64,000 nucleotides of DNA, taken from NCBI GenBank assembly GCA_964638715.1, contig CAZWZF010000003.1:1-64000 (forward strand). Direction: 5' to 3'. A model generated the notes under the pieces. That model had not been told where the DNA came from. It was given only the letters and a program-made list of their open reading frames with translations, and made no database searches. This DNA comes from JBAXQQ01 sp037131695. Lineage in GTDB: Bacteria > Armatimonadota > Hebobacteria > CAIYQO01. The translations under genes were made by a program, and so were the position numbers. Position 1 is the first letter of the stretch. The number at the start of each line of letters is the position of its first letter. Below are positions 17,207 to 26,080 of this stretch, piece by piece.

Positions 17207-18775
17207 ATGAAGCCGCAGGTGACTAATTTGGAACCTCTTGATAACCCTATCTGCCGATGCTTACAAAGCGAATCGGATTCCGTTTTCATACCTCGAGATG
17301 ACGATGTCGTTCATGACGCATGTGGTGTATTTGGCGTATATGCACCAGGACAGGAAGTAGCCCGTATTGCATACTTTGGCATTTTTGCCTTGCAGCATCG
17401 TGGACAGGAAAGTGCTGGTATAGCTGTAACCGATGGTACTAAAATCGACCTGTACCGGGATATGGGATTAGTAAGCCAGGTATTCAGTGAAGAGACTTTA
17501 ATAAGCCTGAAAGGTGATGCAGCAATCGGTCATACTCGTTACTCAACAACAGGTTCAAGCATGATTGAAAATGCCCAACCGATGATTGTTGAAACCAGAT
17601 TCGGTCAGATGGCACTTGCTCATAACGGAAATCTCGTGAATACCGGAGTTCTTAGACGTGAATTGGAAGCTTTTGGGATTAATTTTGTTTCAACTACAGA
17701 CAGTGAAGTAATTGCGCGAATTATTGCATACGAATCAAACCATTGCGAAACAATGGTAGATGCGATAAAAGCTGCTGTGAAACGTATGACAGGCGCATTT
17801 TCTATTGTAATTTTAACTAAAGATACATTATATGGTTTTCGCGACCCCTGGGGTATTCGACCGTTGGCATTAGGTAGATTAAACGGTACTAAGTTTTGCA
17901 TAGCATCTGAACCTTGTGCGTTAGATGTTGTAGGCGCAGATTTTATGCAAGAGATTGGTGCCGGCGAAATGGTTATAGTTGACAATAAAGGTCCGCGGTT
18001 CGAAATGCTGATGGAAGGCGTTCGTCCTTCTATGTGCATGTTTGAATTTATCTATATTGCAAGGCCTGATAGTCATATATACGGTCGTTCACTGCATTTA
18101 TCACGACGTCGTATGGGACAAGAACTGGCTCGCGAACATCCGGCAGAAGCAGATATAGTAATTGCAGTACCTGATACCGGTACACCAGCAGCAATTGGAT
18201 ATGCAGAAGAATCCAAAATACCATTTGGCGAAGGTTTAATTAAAAACCGTTATATTCATCGCACTTTTATTCAGCCAGATCAACGCATGCGTGAATTAGG
18301 TGTAAGAATGAAACTTAACCCGCTTCGCGAAGCTTTGCATGGCAAACGTGTGGTATTGGTAGATGATTCTATTGTACGCGGCACCTCAACCAAGAAAATT
18401 CTAAAGATTCTTCGCGAAGCCGGCGCGAAAGAAGTTCATTTAAGAATTTCATCGCCACCTTATAAATACCCATGTTTCTTCGGTATTGACACATGTGAAC
18501 AGAAGCAGTTACTTGCAGCCAGAAAGAAAAATATACAAGATATTTGTGATGAGATAGGTGCGGATTCTTTAGGGTACTTATCAATAGAAGGATTAATACG
18601 TGCAGTGTCATTACCTAAAAATATTTTCTGTATGGCATGCTTAAGCGGCGATTATCCAATGCAGATTCCCGCTGACTTAAAAGTTAGCAAGTTCTCATTT
18701 GAAGAAATATCGGAAGATGAACAGCTTAATCTGATACTACCAGAATCTGCAAAAAGTGAACAAGTCATAGAATAA
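17207..18775 (+). CDS. purF: Amidophosphoribosyltransferase PurF
   Basis: 522 residues. PurF makes phosphoribosylamine from PRPP and glutamine, the first committed step of purine synthesis. A 38-residue propeptide ends before the nucleophile C39 in 'HDACGVFGVY', which is exposed by self-cleavage as in the Bacillus-type enzyme. The glutaminase domain follows ('FALQHRGQESAGI', 'GHTRYSTTG', 'AHNGNLVN'), then the PRTase domain with the PRPP loop 'VVLVDDSIVRGTSTKK'. Cys in 'YPCFFGIDTC' and 'FCMACLSGDYP' fit the [4Fe-4S] ligands. The propeptide is longer than the 11 residues of B. subtilis and includes a CRC motif. Confidence 0.97.
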   Translation: MKPQVTNLEPLDNPICRCLQSESDSVFIPRDDDVVHDACGVFGVYAPGQEVARIAYFGIFALQHRGQESAGIAVTDGTKIDLYRDMGLVSQVFSEETLISLKGDAAIGHTRYSTTGSSMIENAQPMIVETRFGQMALAHNGNLVNTGVLRRELEAFGINFVSTTDSEVIARIIAYESNHCETMVDAIKAAVKRMTGAFSIVILTKDTLYGFRDPWGIRPLALGRLNGTKFCIASEPCALDVVGADFMQEIGAGEMVIVDNKGPRFEMLMEGVRPSMCMFEFIYIARPDSHIYGRSLHLSRRRMGQELAREHPAEADIVIAVPDTGTPAAIGYAEESKIPFGEGLIKNRYIHRTFIQPDQRMRELGVRMKLNPLREALHGKRVVLVDDSIVRGTSTKKILKILREAGAKEVHLRISSPPYKYPCFFGIDTCEQKQLLAARKKNIQDICDEIGADSLGYLSIEGLIRAVSLPKNIFCMACLSGDYPMQIPADLKVSKFSFEEISEDEQLNLILPESAKSEQVIE

Positions 18776-18780
18776 AGATG

Positions 18781-18802
18781 AATCCCCCGGCAAAGAGGGA
18801 TT
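18781..18802. terminator. Weak hairpin between convergent purF and membrane-protein genes
   Basis: AATCCC (18781-18786) can pair with GGGATT (18797-18802). The stem is short and lacks a T run, so it is only a candidate terminator. Confidence 0.25.
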
Positions 18803-19350
18803 TATCGTATGACGATACCATTGGCAGGTGTAATAAACTTAATAATTATTAAGATATGATATACAGCCAATGCACCCATAAGTATATTTGCAAGAACCAT
18901 AACTGTTAAAGCTGTTCGTGGACGATATTGAGCAACAATCCATAAAATTGCAATGATAATAATAACTAATAAGGTTTTGTAATAAATAAAACCGACTGAT
19001 CCAAATTTCATTAACATACGCAATGCATAATTGTTGGCTTCGCGCATTCCACCATTAATAATTGATTGCCATGAACATATTACATCAGCTATTGATAATA
19101 ATACGAAAGTGGAAGATGAAATCCAGAAGTAATTAGCATTTTTCTTATCAAAGTTATCCGCATCAACGTCTTGTTCAACTTCATTCTCAATATATTCAAT
19201 AACTTCATTTTCTGCGTCAACAGTTGAAATATCTGCTGAAGTCACATTATTGTTTTTATGCTTTTCAATTTTTTTAAATAGTAATGAGCCGCAAAAAGAA
19301 CAATGAATTTTATCATATTTTTCGTCCATCCCGCATGATGGACATATCAT
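18802..19350 (-). CDS. Zinc-ribbon membrane protein, DUF5658-like
   Basis: 182 residues from the ATG at 19350, which has GAGGG seven bases upstream. It opens with a zinc ribbon (two CXXC pairs: CPSC and CSFC, residues 3-20), followed by an acidic linker. Four hydrophobic segments fill the C-terminal half. The membrane part follows the pattern of the neighbour at 19361-19735: an Asp in the first helix ('ADVICSWQSI'), then G-x-x-E-x-N ('NGGMREANNYA'), then Gly-rich and Lys positions ('FGSVGFIYYKTLLV'), ending in a helix with 'YHILIII'. DUF5658 is my best family match. Function is unknown. Confidence 0.7.
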   Translation of the reverse strand: MICPSCGMDEKYDKIHCSFCGSLLFKKIEKHKNNNVTSADISTVDAENEVIEYIENEVEQDVDADNFDKKNANYFWISSSTFVLLSIADVICSWQSIINGGMREANNYALRMLMKFGSVGFIYYKTLLVIIIIAILWIVAQYRPRTALTVMVLANILMGALAVYHILIIIKFITPANGIVIR

Positions 19351-19360
19351 ATTTGTACCC

Positions 19361-19735
19361 TCAACTGATAATAATTCCCAAGATAAGAACAGAATGGTAA
19401 AGTGCAATAAAACCTAATGTAAGGTTTGCAATCCATAATGCATGTAAAGTAAATGAAGGCTTTTTTTCATAAGCGATATTTAATAAATATACAGCTAATA
19501 AAGTTGAGATAAATTTTACTATTATTAAACCGAATATTCCGTATTGTTTAAATGCTGCATTAGCTAAGGAATTTCCTTCGTTCATCATACCGGAACCAAC
19601 TGTTTGTATGGTGGCTAATAAATCGACTGCACATAATAATACTAATAAAGTAATCATATCTTCATACGACACATTGCTAAACCATTTTTTAAGTAGAGAA
19701 AGATCAATGTCAGTATTTAATTTAATTTTATTCAT
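19361..19735 (-). CDS. Small membrane protein, DUF5658-like
   Basis: 124 residues with about three to four membrane segments. It shows the DUF5658-like pattern: 'AVDLLATIQTVGSG', 'MNEGNSLANAAFKQYG', 'GLIIVKFISTLLAVYLLN' and a C-terminal 'IALYHSVLILG'. It shares the same order of D, E-x-N, K and Y-H landmarks with the zinc-ribbon protein downstream, so the two are probably paralogues from a tandem duplication. Its stop codon lies in the ribosome-binding region of the downstream gene, so translation is coupled. No functional residue beyond the family pattern is evident. Confidence 0.7.
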   Translation of the reverse strand: MNKIKLNTDIDLSLLKKWFSNVSYEDMITLLVLLCAVDLLATIQTVGSGMMNEGNSLANAAFKQYGIFGLIIVKFISTLLAVYLLNIAYEKKPSFTLHALWIANLTLGFIALYHSVLILGIIIS

Positions 19736-19831
19736 ATTAACACCATCTTAACAAAAATTTATTGATTTACTAATTATACCCTGATTTAATATGAATATGA
19801 TATAAAATTTATAAAAATTTATAAATAATGT

Positions 19832-19882
19832 AAAAAAAGCACATTATATTACTGTTCATTCTTTGATCTAATAATATAATGC
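19832..19882 (-). terminator. Intrinsic terminator of prfA
   Basis: On the minus strand, GCATTATATTA (19882-19872) pairs with the opposite arm at 19851-19839 (one bulged base) and is followed by TTTTTTT. It lies about 40 nt past the prfA stop. Confidence 0.75.
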
Positions 19883-19919
19883 ACCTTTATATAAAATATT
19901 AAGCCAATATATACTTAAT

Positions 19920-20999
19920 TTATTCGATAGCGTTTGCTAATTCGCCAAGTTTTTCGGCTCGTTCTGCTGTTAACATCGCATCAAACATATCCTGGATATC
20001 ACCATTCATCATTGCTATTATATTATGCCATGATTGATTTATCCGATGGTCAGTAATACGATTTTGCGGGAAGTTGTAAGTGCGGATTTTCTCACTTCTG
20101 TCACCAGAACCGACTTGAGATCGTCGTGCAGCTTCTATTTCCAATCTTTGCTTTTCAATCTCTTTTTCCAATAATCTTGTTCGCAATACCCGCATGGCTT
20201 TTTCACGGTTTTGCTTTTGACTTCGTTCATCCTGGCATTGAACAACCATGCCAGTGGGAAGGTGTATTAATCTAACAGCAGTTTCATTCTTTTGAACGTT
20301 CTGTCCGCCAGCACCTTGAGATAAACATGTTTCCATTTTAACATCGCGTTCGTCTAATTGTACATCAACTTCATCAGCTTCCGGCATGATTGCAACTGTA
20401 GCAGTTGATGTGTGAATACGACCTGATGACTCTGTAACAGGAACACGCTGAACACGATGAACACCGGATTCGAATTTAAATACGCCATATACTAAATCGC
20501 CGGATATGCTGAAAATTACTTCTTTAAATCCACCGATGCCTTGTTCACTCGCACTTAACATTTCGACGCGCCAACCTTTTGCATCAGCATAGCGTGAATA
20601 CATGCGAAATAAGTCACCAGCAAACAGCGATGCTTCGTCGCCACCGGCTCCCGCTCGGATTTCAATAATAATATTTCTATCTTCGTATGGGTCAACCGGC
20701 ATTAATTGAATGGCTAAATCGCGTTCAATTTTATTCTTTTGTTTTGTCAGGTCATCCATTTCAATTTCTGCCATCTCGCGTAGTTCTTTATCGTTTTCAT
20801 CGCGAAGCATATTTTTCGTATCTTCAATCTGCGCTTCAATATTTTTTAAAGCACGGAAATTAGTTACAATTTTGTCAAGATAAGAGTATTGTTTCGATAA
20901 ATCCCGCATTTTTCTCTGATCTGAAACGATATCAGGATTCGCCAGCTCTTCGCCAATCTGATCGAAACTAGCCTCTAATTCTTCCAAATGTTCTCGCAT
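19920..20999 (-). CDS. prfA: Peptide chain release factor 1
   Basis: 359 residues, full length. RF1 recognises UAA/UAG and triggers peptide release. The codon-recognition tripeptide is PVT in 'RVQRVPVTESSGRIHTS' (PxT, not the SPF of RF2). The catalytic GGQ is in 'CLSQGAGGQNVQKNETAV', and the N-terminal helical domain and C-terminal 'RTYNFPQNRITDHRI' block are present. GGAG lies nine bases before the ATG. It ends with its own terminator. The usual partner prmC/hemK is not adjacent. Confidence 0.97.
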   Translation of the reverse strand: MREHLEELEASFDQIGEELANPDIVSDQRKMRDLSKQYSYLDKIVTNFRALKNIEAQIEDTKNMLRDENDKELREMAEIEMDDLTKQKNKIERDLAIQLMPVDPYEDRNIIIEIRAGAGGDEASLFAGDLFRMYSRYADAKGWRVEMLSASEQGIGGFKEVIFSISGDLVYGVFKFESGVHRVQRVPVTESSGRIHTSTATVAIMPEADEVDVQLDERDVKMETCLSQGAGGQNVQKNETAVRLIHLPTGMVVQCQDERSQKQNREKAMRVLRTRLLEKEIEKQRLEIEAARRSQVGSGDRSEKIRTYNFPQNRITDHRINQSWHNIIAMMNGDIQDMFDAMLTAERAEKLGELANAIE

Positions 21000-21260
21000 T
21001 AATTCTTCTCCAATTTAATTTTTGTCTCTTTTTGTATTAATACTACCAATAAGATAATTATTCATCTTAGCATACCTTGCAACTCGGGTTGAATATTTGC
21101 CAAGTTGATCAGGTTATTAAGTATACCAATTATCAGCACGCCTACAAACGTCCCGATTTATAATCATAAATTTGCATTATCAAAATAATAAATTTAAACG
21201 AATCTTTCTATATCACAAATTGAATCGTGTAATACCCAGAAGTAATATATTGATAAATGT

Positions 21261-23249
21261 TTAAATATCTTGTCCATATTCCATCCATGTTGTAGACATA
21301 TCTTCTTTCCATGGATGTTTAAATGGCTGTATTTCAGGCATTGACGTACCAGATACGAATTTCATTATCCATTCAATACATTGGTTAATGCCATGTTCGC
21401 TATGCTGCATACGACTGATAGGGTAATCTATTTCAGACATTTTATTCCGTTTTAGCCAGCGTTCTTGAAAAGTGAATATAATTTCCGCATTTTTATGTTG
21501 AAGTTCTTCAAGTTCAAACTCGATCTTCTTGTAATTTTCTTCAGTTACTTCACCATCTGCAATTTTTCTCAAACAGATTGTTTTGCGTGCAGCGAATGAT
21601 ATTGCTTTTGCTTCCCAAATCATATCCCGGACATCTTCCGGTAGATTTGTTTCATCAGCATTGTTAAATGCTGTGATAGATTCATCAGCGATGAGAGATA
21701 AATTTTCCAAGGTAATTATCGGTATTTTCATTAACTTTTCATTTTCAAATGGTGTATAAAAAAGCATTTCAGGAGTAAGGGTATTATTATATTCAACAAT
21801 TTCTGGTATACAAACAGCAGAACCTAAAATATTTATTGCATCGGTAATTTCATCGCCATGTTTGCCAATTAAAATTTTAGAAAATGAATGGTTAAAGTTA
21901 TCTCGGTTATTAGGCTCGAATGCCCACCCACAGTCTGCACTATGTGCATAACTGTAAAGACTGCCACCTTGCAAGTTATAATGCCCGCCATCACCCCAAT
22001 CTGTATTTAGCATTCCGATAGCATTAACTTCTTTACCATCACGAGTGAAATTGGCTACATTCTTCCAACCCATATCAATCCGCGGGAATATAGAGTTCCA
22101 ACTATTTGTTCCGGGACAAACAATCTGTTTTGCATTATTATCAGCAAAAGTTTTTACTGATTCAAAATCGTCTTTCCAGAAATAATCCCAATTAAGCATA
22201 ATCATATCAGAAGGAATTTCCGGGATTAAATCCGGGTAATGCAGGAGAATATCACCCCAGCACATGATCTGTTTATCATATTTAATAGTGATAAGTTTAT
22301 GGATACTTAATAAGAAATTTAGGTATACACGGCCTTGTCCAATTCTATGACATTCCTGATAGCTTTTCCCACGCTTTCTCCCCAGGTCAATAGTTTCATC
22401 ACAACCGATATTGATTAATTTACTGGAAAAACACGGGAGAAATTCATTGTATAATGAGTCGAGAAATTCAATTGATCGAGGGTCAGTCGGGCATAATGAC
22501 CATTGTGCCAGGTTATCTTCTGCCAAATCTTTATATTCATCAAACATCAAGATATTTCGCATGTGGCCGAAAGATTGCAGCATCGGTACAAGTTCCACGC
22601 CACGTTTTTTGCAATGCTCATCTAATGTAATTATTTCTGTAGGTGTTAAAGAACCACAATCTTTTCCGATTTTCGGGTGCGCTGCAAATAAAAAAGTATG
22701 TTCAATTTGAAGTTGAAGCATGTTCAACTTTAGAAACGACATTAAATCAACAAGTTCAAGCAAAGTTTTTAAGGTAGGTACTTTTCTGCGTGCAAGGTCC
22801 AGCAAAATACCGCGATAAAGCATCGCTGGTTCATCATTTATCTCAACTAATGGTAATTGTAAATGATGTGTGCGAATTAATTGCCGCAAAGTTTGAACTG
22901 CCCATAGATGACCTGAGGATGAACCGGCGGAGATGATAATTTTTTCCTGAGTTATTGTAAGACTGTAACTTTCATCGGTAAACATTGGACTATGCTTAAT
23001 ATCAATGTTTTTTTCTTTTTTTTCACGGAGTTGCAGATAAATTGTACCTGGGATAGATGGCGATTTTACAGATTTCACGATTTCAGGAGAGTAATGGTGA
23101 TATGCTTCAATTTCATCTCTTAATAATTTAGCAGCTTCAAACGATAAACTGTCAGATTCGGCAGGCAGCATAATAAATGGTATTAATGTTATATCAAAAT
23201 GGCCTGATGATATAATAGCTGAATTGACTTTTGGGATTGAATAAATCAT
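21261..23249 (-). CDS. Glycoside hydrolase family 20 (beta-N-acetylhexosaminidase-like)
   Basis: 662 residues from the ATG at 23249, chosen for its GAGGTAG site. The N-terminal ~120 residues form the alpha/beta GH20b-type domain. The TIM barrel follows, with 'YRGILLDLARRKVPTLKTLL', 'MLQLQIEHTF' and the catalytic pair D284-E285 in 'LINIGCDETIDLG'. A helical C-terminal region of ~200 residues completes it. GH20 enzymes remove terminal GlcNAc/GalNAc using the substrate acetamido group. There is no signal peptide, so it is probably cytoplasmic and could act on recycled or imported amino-sugar glycosides. It lies 13 nt after the TIM-barrel gene. Confidence 0.88.
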   Translation of the reverse strand: MIYSIPKVNSAIISSGHFDITLIPFIMLPAESDSLSFEAAKLLRDEIEAYHHYSPEIVKSVKSPSIPGTIYLQLREKKEKNIDIKHSPMFTDESYSLTITQEKIIISAGSSSGHLWAVQTLRQLIRTHHLQLPLVEINDEPAMLYRGILLDLARRKVPTLKTLLELVDLMSFLKLNMLQLQIEHTFLFAAHPKIGKDCGSLTPTEIITLDEHCKKRGVELVPMLQSFGHMRNILMFDEYKDLAEDNLAQWSLCPTDPRSIEFLDSLYNEFLPCFSSKLINIGCDETIDLGRKRGKSYQECHRIGQGRVYLNFLLSIHKLITIKYDKQIMCWGDILLHYPDLIPEIPSDMIMLNWDYFWKDDFESVKTFADNNAKQIVCPGTNSWNSIFPRIDMGWKNVANFTRDGKEVNAIGMLNTDWGDGGHYNLQGGSLYSYAHSADCGWAFEPNNRDNFNHSFSKILIGKHGDEITDAINILGSAVCIPEIVEYNNTLTPEMLFYTPFENEKLMKIPIITLENLSLIADESITAFNNADETNLPEDVRDMIWEAKAISFAARKTICLRKIADGEVTEENYKKIEFELEELQHKNAEIIFTFQERWLKRNKMSEIDYPISRMQHSEHGINQCIEWIMKFVSGTSMPEIQPFKHPWKEDMSTTWMEYGQDI

Positions 23250-23262
23250 GTTTCTACCTCGA

Positions 23263-23970
23263 CTATCGTAAGAATTTCGCCATATTGGCACCCATGATAG
23301 AGTTTCTGTCGGATTCTGTAATAGTAGCATATTTTGCCGTTAAAAATGATGATGAGAAGCATGATAAAGGAAAACGTGAGTTATATAGAAGTTTATCACT
23401 TCCAATTTTGCTCGTTAACATTTCGATGGTATCACCACCCGCTAATAACCGGGTAGCAAGATATGTGTTTGGACGTCTTTCAATTACTGATATTGCTTCA
23501 TTTAAATTACGCAAACTGACATCCAATAAAATTACCGGGATGTCCAAACCGATAAGCGATGTGTAAATTGCAGTCGCGTTACCTTCAGAAGGTGATTCAA
23601 TAATCATTGTTAAACCAGCATCCGAAATTTTCTCAATCAAATTTCTTGCTGATAAAGTTGTTGGTATCCATCCTTGTGTATTGGGGAAAAGTGCCATTAA
23701 CTTGATTTTATTGTTGATACAAAAATCAACATTTTCAATCGCATTGCATCGCGGGTCAGCAGTACCTATTGGAATTAAGCGCGAATCAGTTTTGCAATCA
23801 TTTATTGTATTAGTATTGCCAGTCAATGCATCAACAAATATCCCTTGTGATGAGATGGCACAAGCATAATCAATTTTAAATTTATCAACAGCTTCGATAA
23901 TTTTAGTTACAGGGTGGTATTCATTATAGCCAGGCCAACTGCCATACAGAGTAAAACCATCAATAATCAT
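23263..23970 (-). CDS. TIM-barrel amidohydrolase-like protein with eroded metal site
   Basis: 235 residues, resembling amidohydrolase_2-type TIM-barrel proteins: 'DGFTLYGSWPGYNEYHPVT', 'DYACAISSQGIFVDA', 'LIPIGTADPRCNAIENVDFC', 'LMALFPNTQGWIP' and a final 'IMGANMAKFLR', which matches the closing 'I..gNa.rl' helix. The N-terminal H-x-H metal motif is replaced (D-G-F), so classic hydrolase activity is doubtful. AAGGA precedes the ATG. It is coupled to the GH20 gene downstream and follows Sbp by 60 nt. Substrate unknown. Confidence 0.65.
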   Translation of the reverse strand: MIIDGFTLYGSWPGYNEYHPVTKIIEAVDKFKIDYACAISSQGIFVDALTGNTNTINDCKTDSRLIPIGTADPRCNAIENVDFCINNKIKLMALFPNTQGWIPTTLSARNLIEKISDAGLTMIIESPSEGNATAIYTSLIGLDIPVILLDVSLRNLNEAISVIERRPNTYLATRLLAGGDTIEMLTSKIGSDKLLYNSRFPLSCFSSSFLTAKYATITESDRNSIMGANMAKFLR

Positions 23971-24030
23971 ATTATGTTCCTTTTAATCTATATTCGTTAA
24001 TCTGTTAACTTATTCCTGCATTATGTAAAG

Positions 24031-24417
24031 TTACGACTCGGAAATGTGGGTTTCGGTATCAGGATTTTTAGAGAAATATTTCGTCACCAGGTATCGTCTA
24101 ACGAATCCAAGATTATTAAAGATGCGAATAAACAATGCCACCATTATAGCTACACTGATATAAGAAATCTGCAGTTTTGTGCCTAACAGGTATAAAAGCA
24201 ATGCAGATAATATGGCATTTGTAAAAAAGCCGGTTACAAATACCCGATCATCAAATTTACCTTCTATATATGACCTGAATGCGCCTATAATTGAATCTAA
24301 CCCGGCAATTAATGCGACACCGATATATTCTGATATGCCGGACAATGAAGACATTTTAAGTGATGGTAAATAAAATGCAAAAAAACCGATGATTAATGCT
24401 AAAAATGCGATCCACAT
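24031..24417 (-). CDS. Small basic protein Sbp (DUF1290), membrane
   Basis: 128 residues with about four hydrophobic helices ('MWIAFLALIIGFFAFYLP', 'YIGVALIAGLDSIIGAFRSY', 'FVTGFFTNAILSALLLYLLG', 'VAIMVALFIRIFNNLGFVRR') and a charged tail. The motif 'ALIAGLDSIIGAFRSYIEGK' is characteristic of DUF1290. In many bacteria this gene lies between DUF881 and ftsA/ftsZ. It shares one base with the DUF881 stop. A role in division or envelope assembly is inferred from context only. Confidence 0.88.
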   Translation of the reverse strand: MWIAFLALIIGFFAFYLPSLKMSSLSGISEYIGVALIAGLDSIIGAFRSYIEGKFDDRVFVTGFFTNAILSALLLYLLGTKLQISYISVAIMVALFIRIFNNLGFVRRYLVTKYFSKNPDTETHISES

Positions 24418-25196
24418 TATTGATTACCCCCAGTTTTTTCATTTGTTTCAGGAATAGGTTTTGCATAATCTATTGATTGCGATGTACTTAATGCATCAAT
24501 TTTAATCAAATCGCGTTTTTTTACATCGATTTTTATTCCCAATGGTCGCAGACCGTCCAATACGCCAAATGGCAAATTAGCAGCCCCTAATAATTCTTCA
24601 GGTTTTCCAATAGCTTTAATTATGAAAGGTGTGCTGACAGGTTTGCCATTTACTTGAATAACTGGTCCCACACATCTAATTGCTGAGTTATATGCCAATC
24701 GCTCGTTATTTATTTCGATAGCTTCTGCACCGGCCGCACGAAGTTCATTTACTAACATTAATATGTCAATATCATGAGTTAGATATGGTGCGGCATTATC
24801 ACCAGTAATTTTTGGTTTTATAGTATTAGTGTCATCAATAGTAATTATAATTCCGGGACCTTGTATAGCGATTATTCCAGCTTTAATTCGCAGTGTTGTA
24901 AGTTCTTCAATTAGTTTGTCGCTGGCCGATGTCTTTGTTGCTACATCATTTATTAATGAATCATATTCTTTAGATTTTTCTTTGAGTTGCTGATCTTTTG
25001 CTTCCAAGTCACCGCGTAGTTTTTCATTTTCTTTACGAAAAGAGATCATTGTCTTAATGGGATTTGCATCGTTTGTAATATTATCCTGATTTGTACTATT
25101 AATCAGCATGGCAATTAATCCGCCAAAAAAAAGGCAGACTATTGTAACCGGCATTACCCATGGTTCTAATTTTTGTGTTCGGTGTCTAATATTCAT
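24417..25196 (-). CDS. DUF881 protein (YlxW/YlxX-like), membrane-anchored coiled coil
   Basis: 259 residues. It has a short cytoplasmic N-terminus, one membrane helix (around residues 15-33, 'VMPVTIVCLFFGGLIAMLI'), a coiled coil (~50-100) and the DUF881 domain with 'IQGPGIIITIDDT', 'LVNELRAAGAEAIEINNERL' and 'CVGPVIQVNGKPVSTPFII'. The family is linked to division genes and the extracytoplasmic domain is expected outside the inner membrane. It overlaps ftsQ by 4 nt (ATGA). Confidence 0.9.
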   Translation of the reverse strand: MNIRHRTQKLEPWVMPVTIVCLFFGGLIAMLINSTNQDNITNDANPIKTMISFRKENEKLRGDLEAKDQQLKEKSKEYDSLINDVATKTSASDKLIEELTTLRIKAGIIAIQGPGIIITIDDTNTIKPKITGDNAAPYLTHDIDILMLVNELRAAGAEAIEINNERLAYNSAIRCVGPVIQVNGKPVSTPFIIKAIGKPEELLGAANLPFGVLDGLRPLGIKIDVKKRDLIKIDALSTSQSIDYAKPIPETNEKTGGNQ

Positions 25197-26080
25197 TGTA
25201 AATTTCCATCAACTTTACGAAAAGTATATGATGTACCTCGTAAATATTTAATCTTTCCAGTGTTATCATAAGCGATATATGGGAAACGAACATCGAAATG
25301 TTCGATCTCACTCAGATTATGTCCGTTATTCAATGCTTCAGTTAAGCATTGATCCAGTGCCCAAATTTTAATACCTAATTGTTCTGGAACACCAAGTAAC
25401 ACAAGTGCTTTTGAATCTAATTCAAAAAACAGCTTGCCTTTTTCCAGAAAAATCTTTTTCAATGGCAACTTTTTACTATGGGTAGTTGGGTCGTTTAAAG
25501 CTGATAAACAATCAGTGATTACAGAATAATTTTCGACATCTGCAGGAATTTTGCCTAACCAGTCGTTAAGTTTAGTAGACTTTAATCCATATATAAATGG
25601 AATATCAACCTTCGGTTGAGTAGGTAATGTGAAAATATAACCATCTGCATCAATATAGACAGGTGGAAGAGTATTTGCAATAACGGCAGCAGGTTTTCTT
25701 TCCGTTACATTAACGACTATTACACCCAGATTTCCACGTCGCACCAGTACAGATTTTATCCGGGGTTCTTTTTCAATATTAGTTTCTATATCACTTAATG
25801 ATACGGAATTATAATTAACTTTTTCAGGTAATCCGGTCATTCGGATAATTTCATCTTTTTGTAAGGTGTGATCATTTGCAAACAATACTTGAATGCGATA
25901 TACCCAAAGACGCGGAGATGTCATGAATAAAAATACCGTTTCAATAAGAAGCGCAACGAAAAGGATAGTGAAAATTTTCCAAAGAATAGACACCTGGTAT
26001 TGTCTTTTCTTATATTTTCTGTCCTCATTCGCCTTGCGAATTCGTAATATTTCCTGTTGTTGCTCGTCGTCGATATTCAT
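25193..26080 (-). CDS. ftsQ: Cell-division protein FtsQ/DivIB
   Basis: 295 residues with a basic cytoplasmic N-terminus (~35 residues) and a single membrane helix ('ILWKIFTILFVALLIETVFL'). A POTRA domain begins at 'VYRIQVLFANDHTLQKDEII' and contains 'MTGLPEKVNYNSVSLSDIET', 'EPRIKSVLVRRGN' and 'VNVTERKPAAVI'. The FtsQ beta domain follows. It bridges early and late division proteins at the septum. Its ATG overlaps the ddl stop (ATGA). Confidence 0.93.
   Translation of the reverse strand: MNIDDEQQQEILRIRKANEDRKYKKRQYQVSILWKIFTILFVALLIETVFLFMTSPRLWVYRIQVLFANDHTLQKDEIIRMTGLPEKVNYNSVSLSDIETNIEKEPRIKSVLVRRGNLGVIVVNVTERKPAAVIANTLPPVYIDADGYIFTLPTQPKVDIPFIYGLKSTKLNDWLGKIPADVENYSVITDCLSALNDPTTHSKKLPLKKIFLEKGKLFFELDSKALVLLGVPEQLGIKIWALDQCLTEALNNGHNLSEIEHFDVRFPYIAYDNTGKIKYLRGTSYTFRKVDGNLQ

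Noticed and set aside
21225..21240. 14-base match 'taatacccagaagt' to 36347-36360
   Set aside because: Only two copies, in AT-rich spacers, without inverted repeats or any shared flank. Chance is sufficient.
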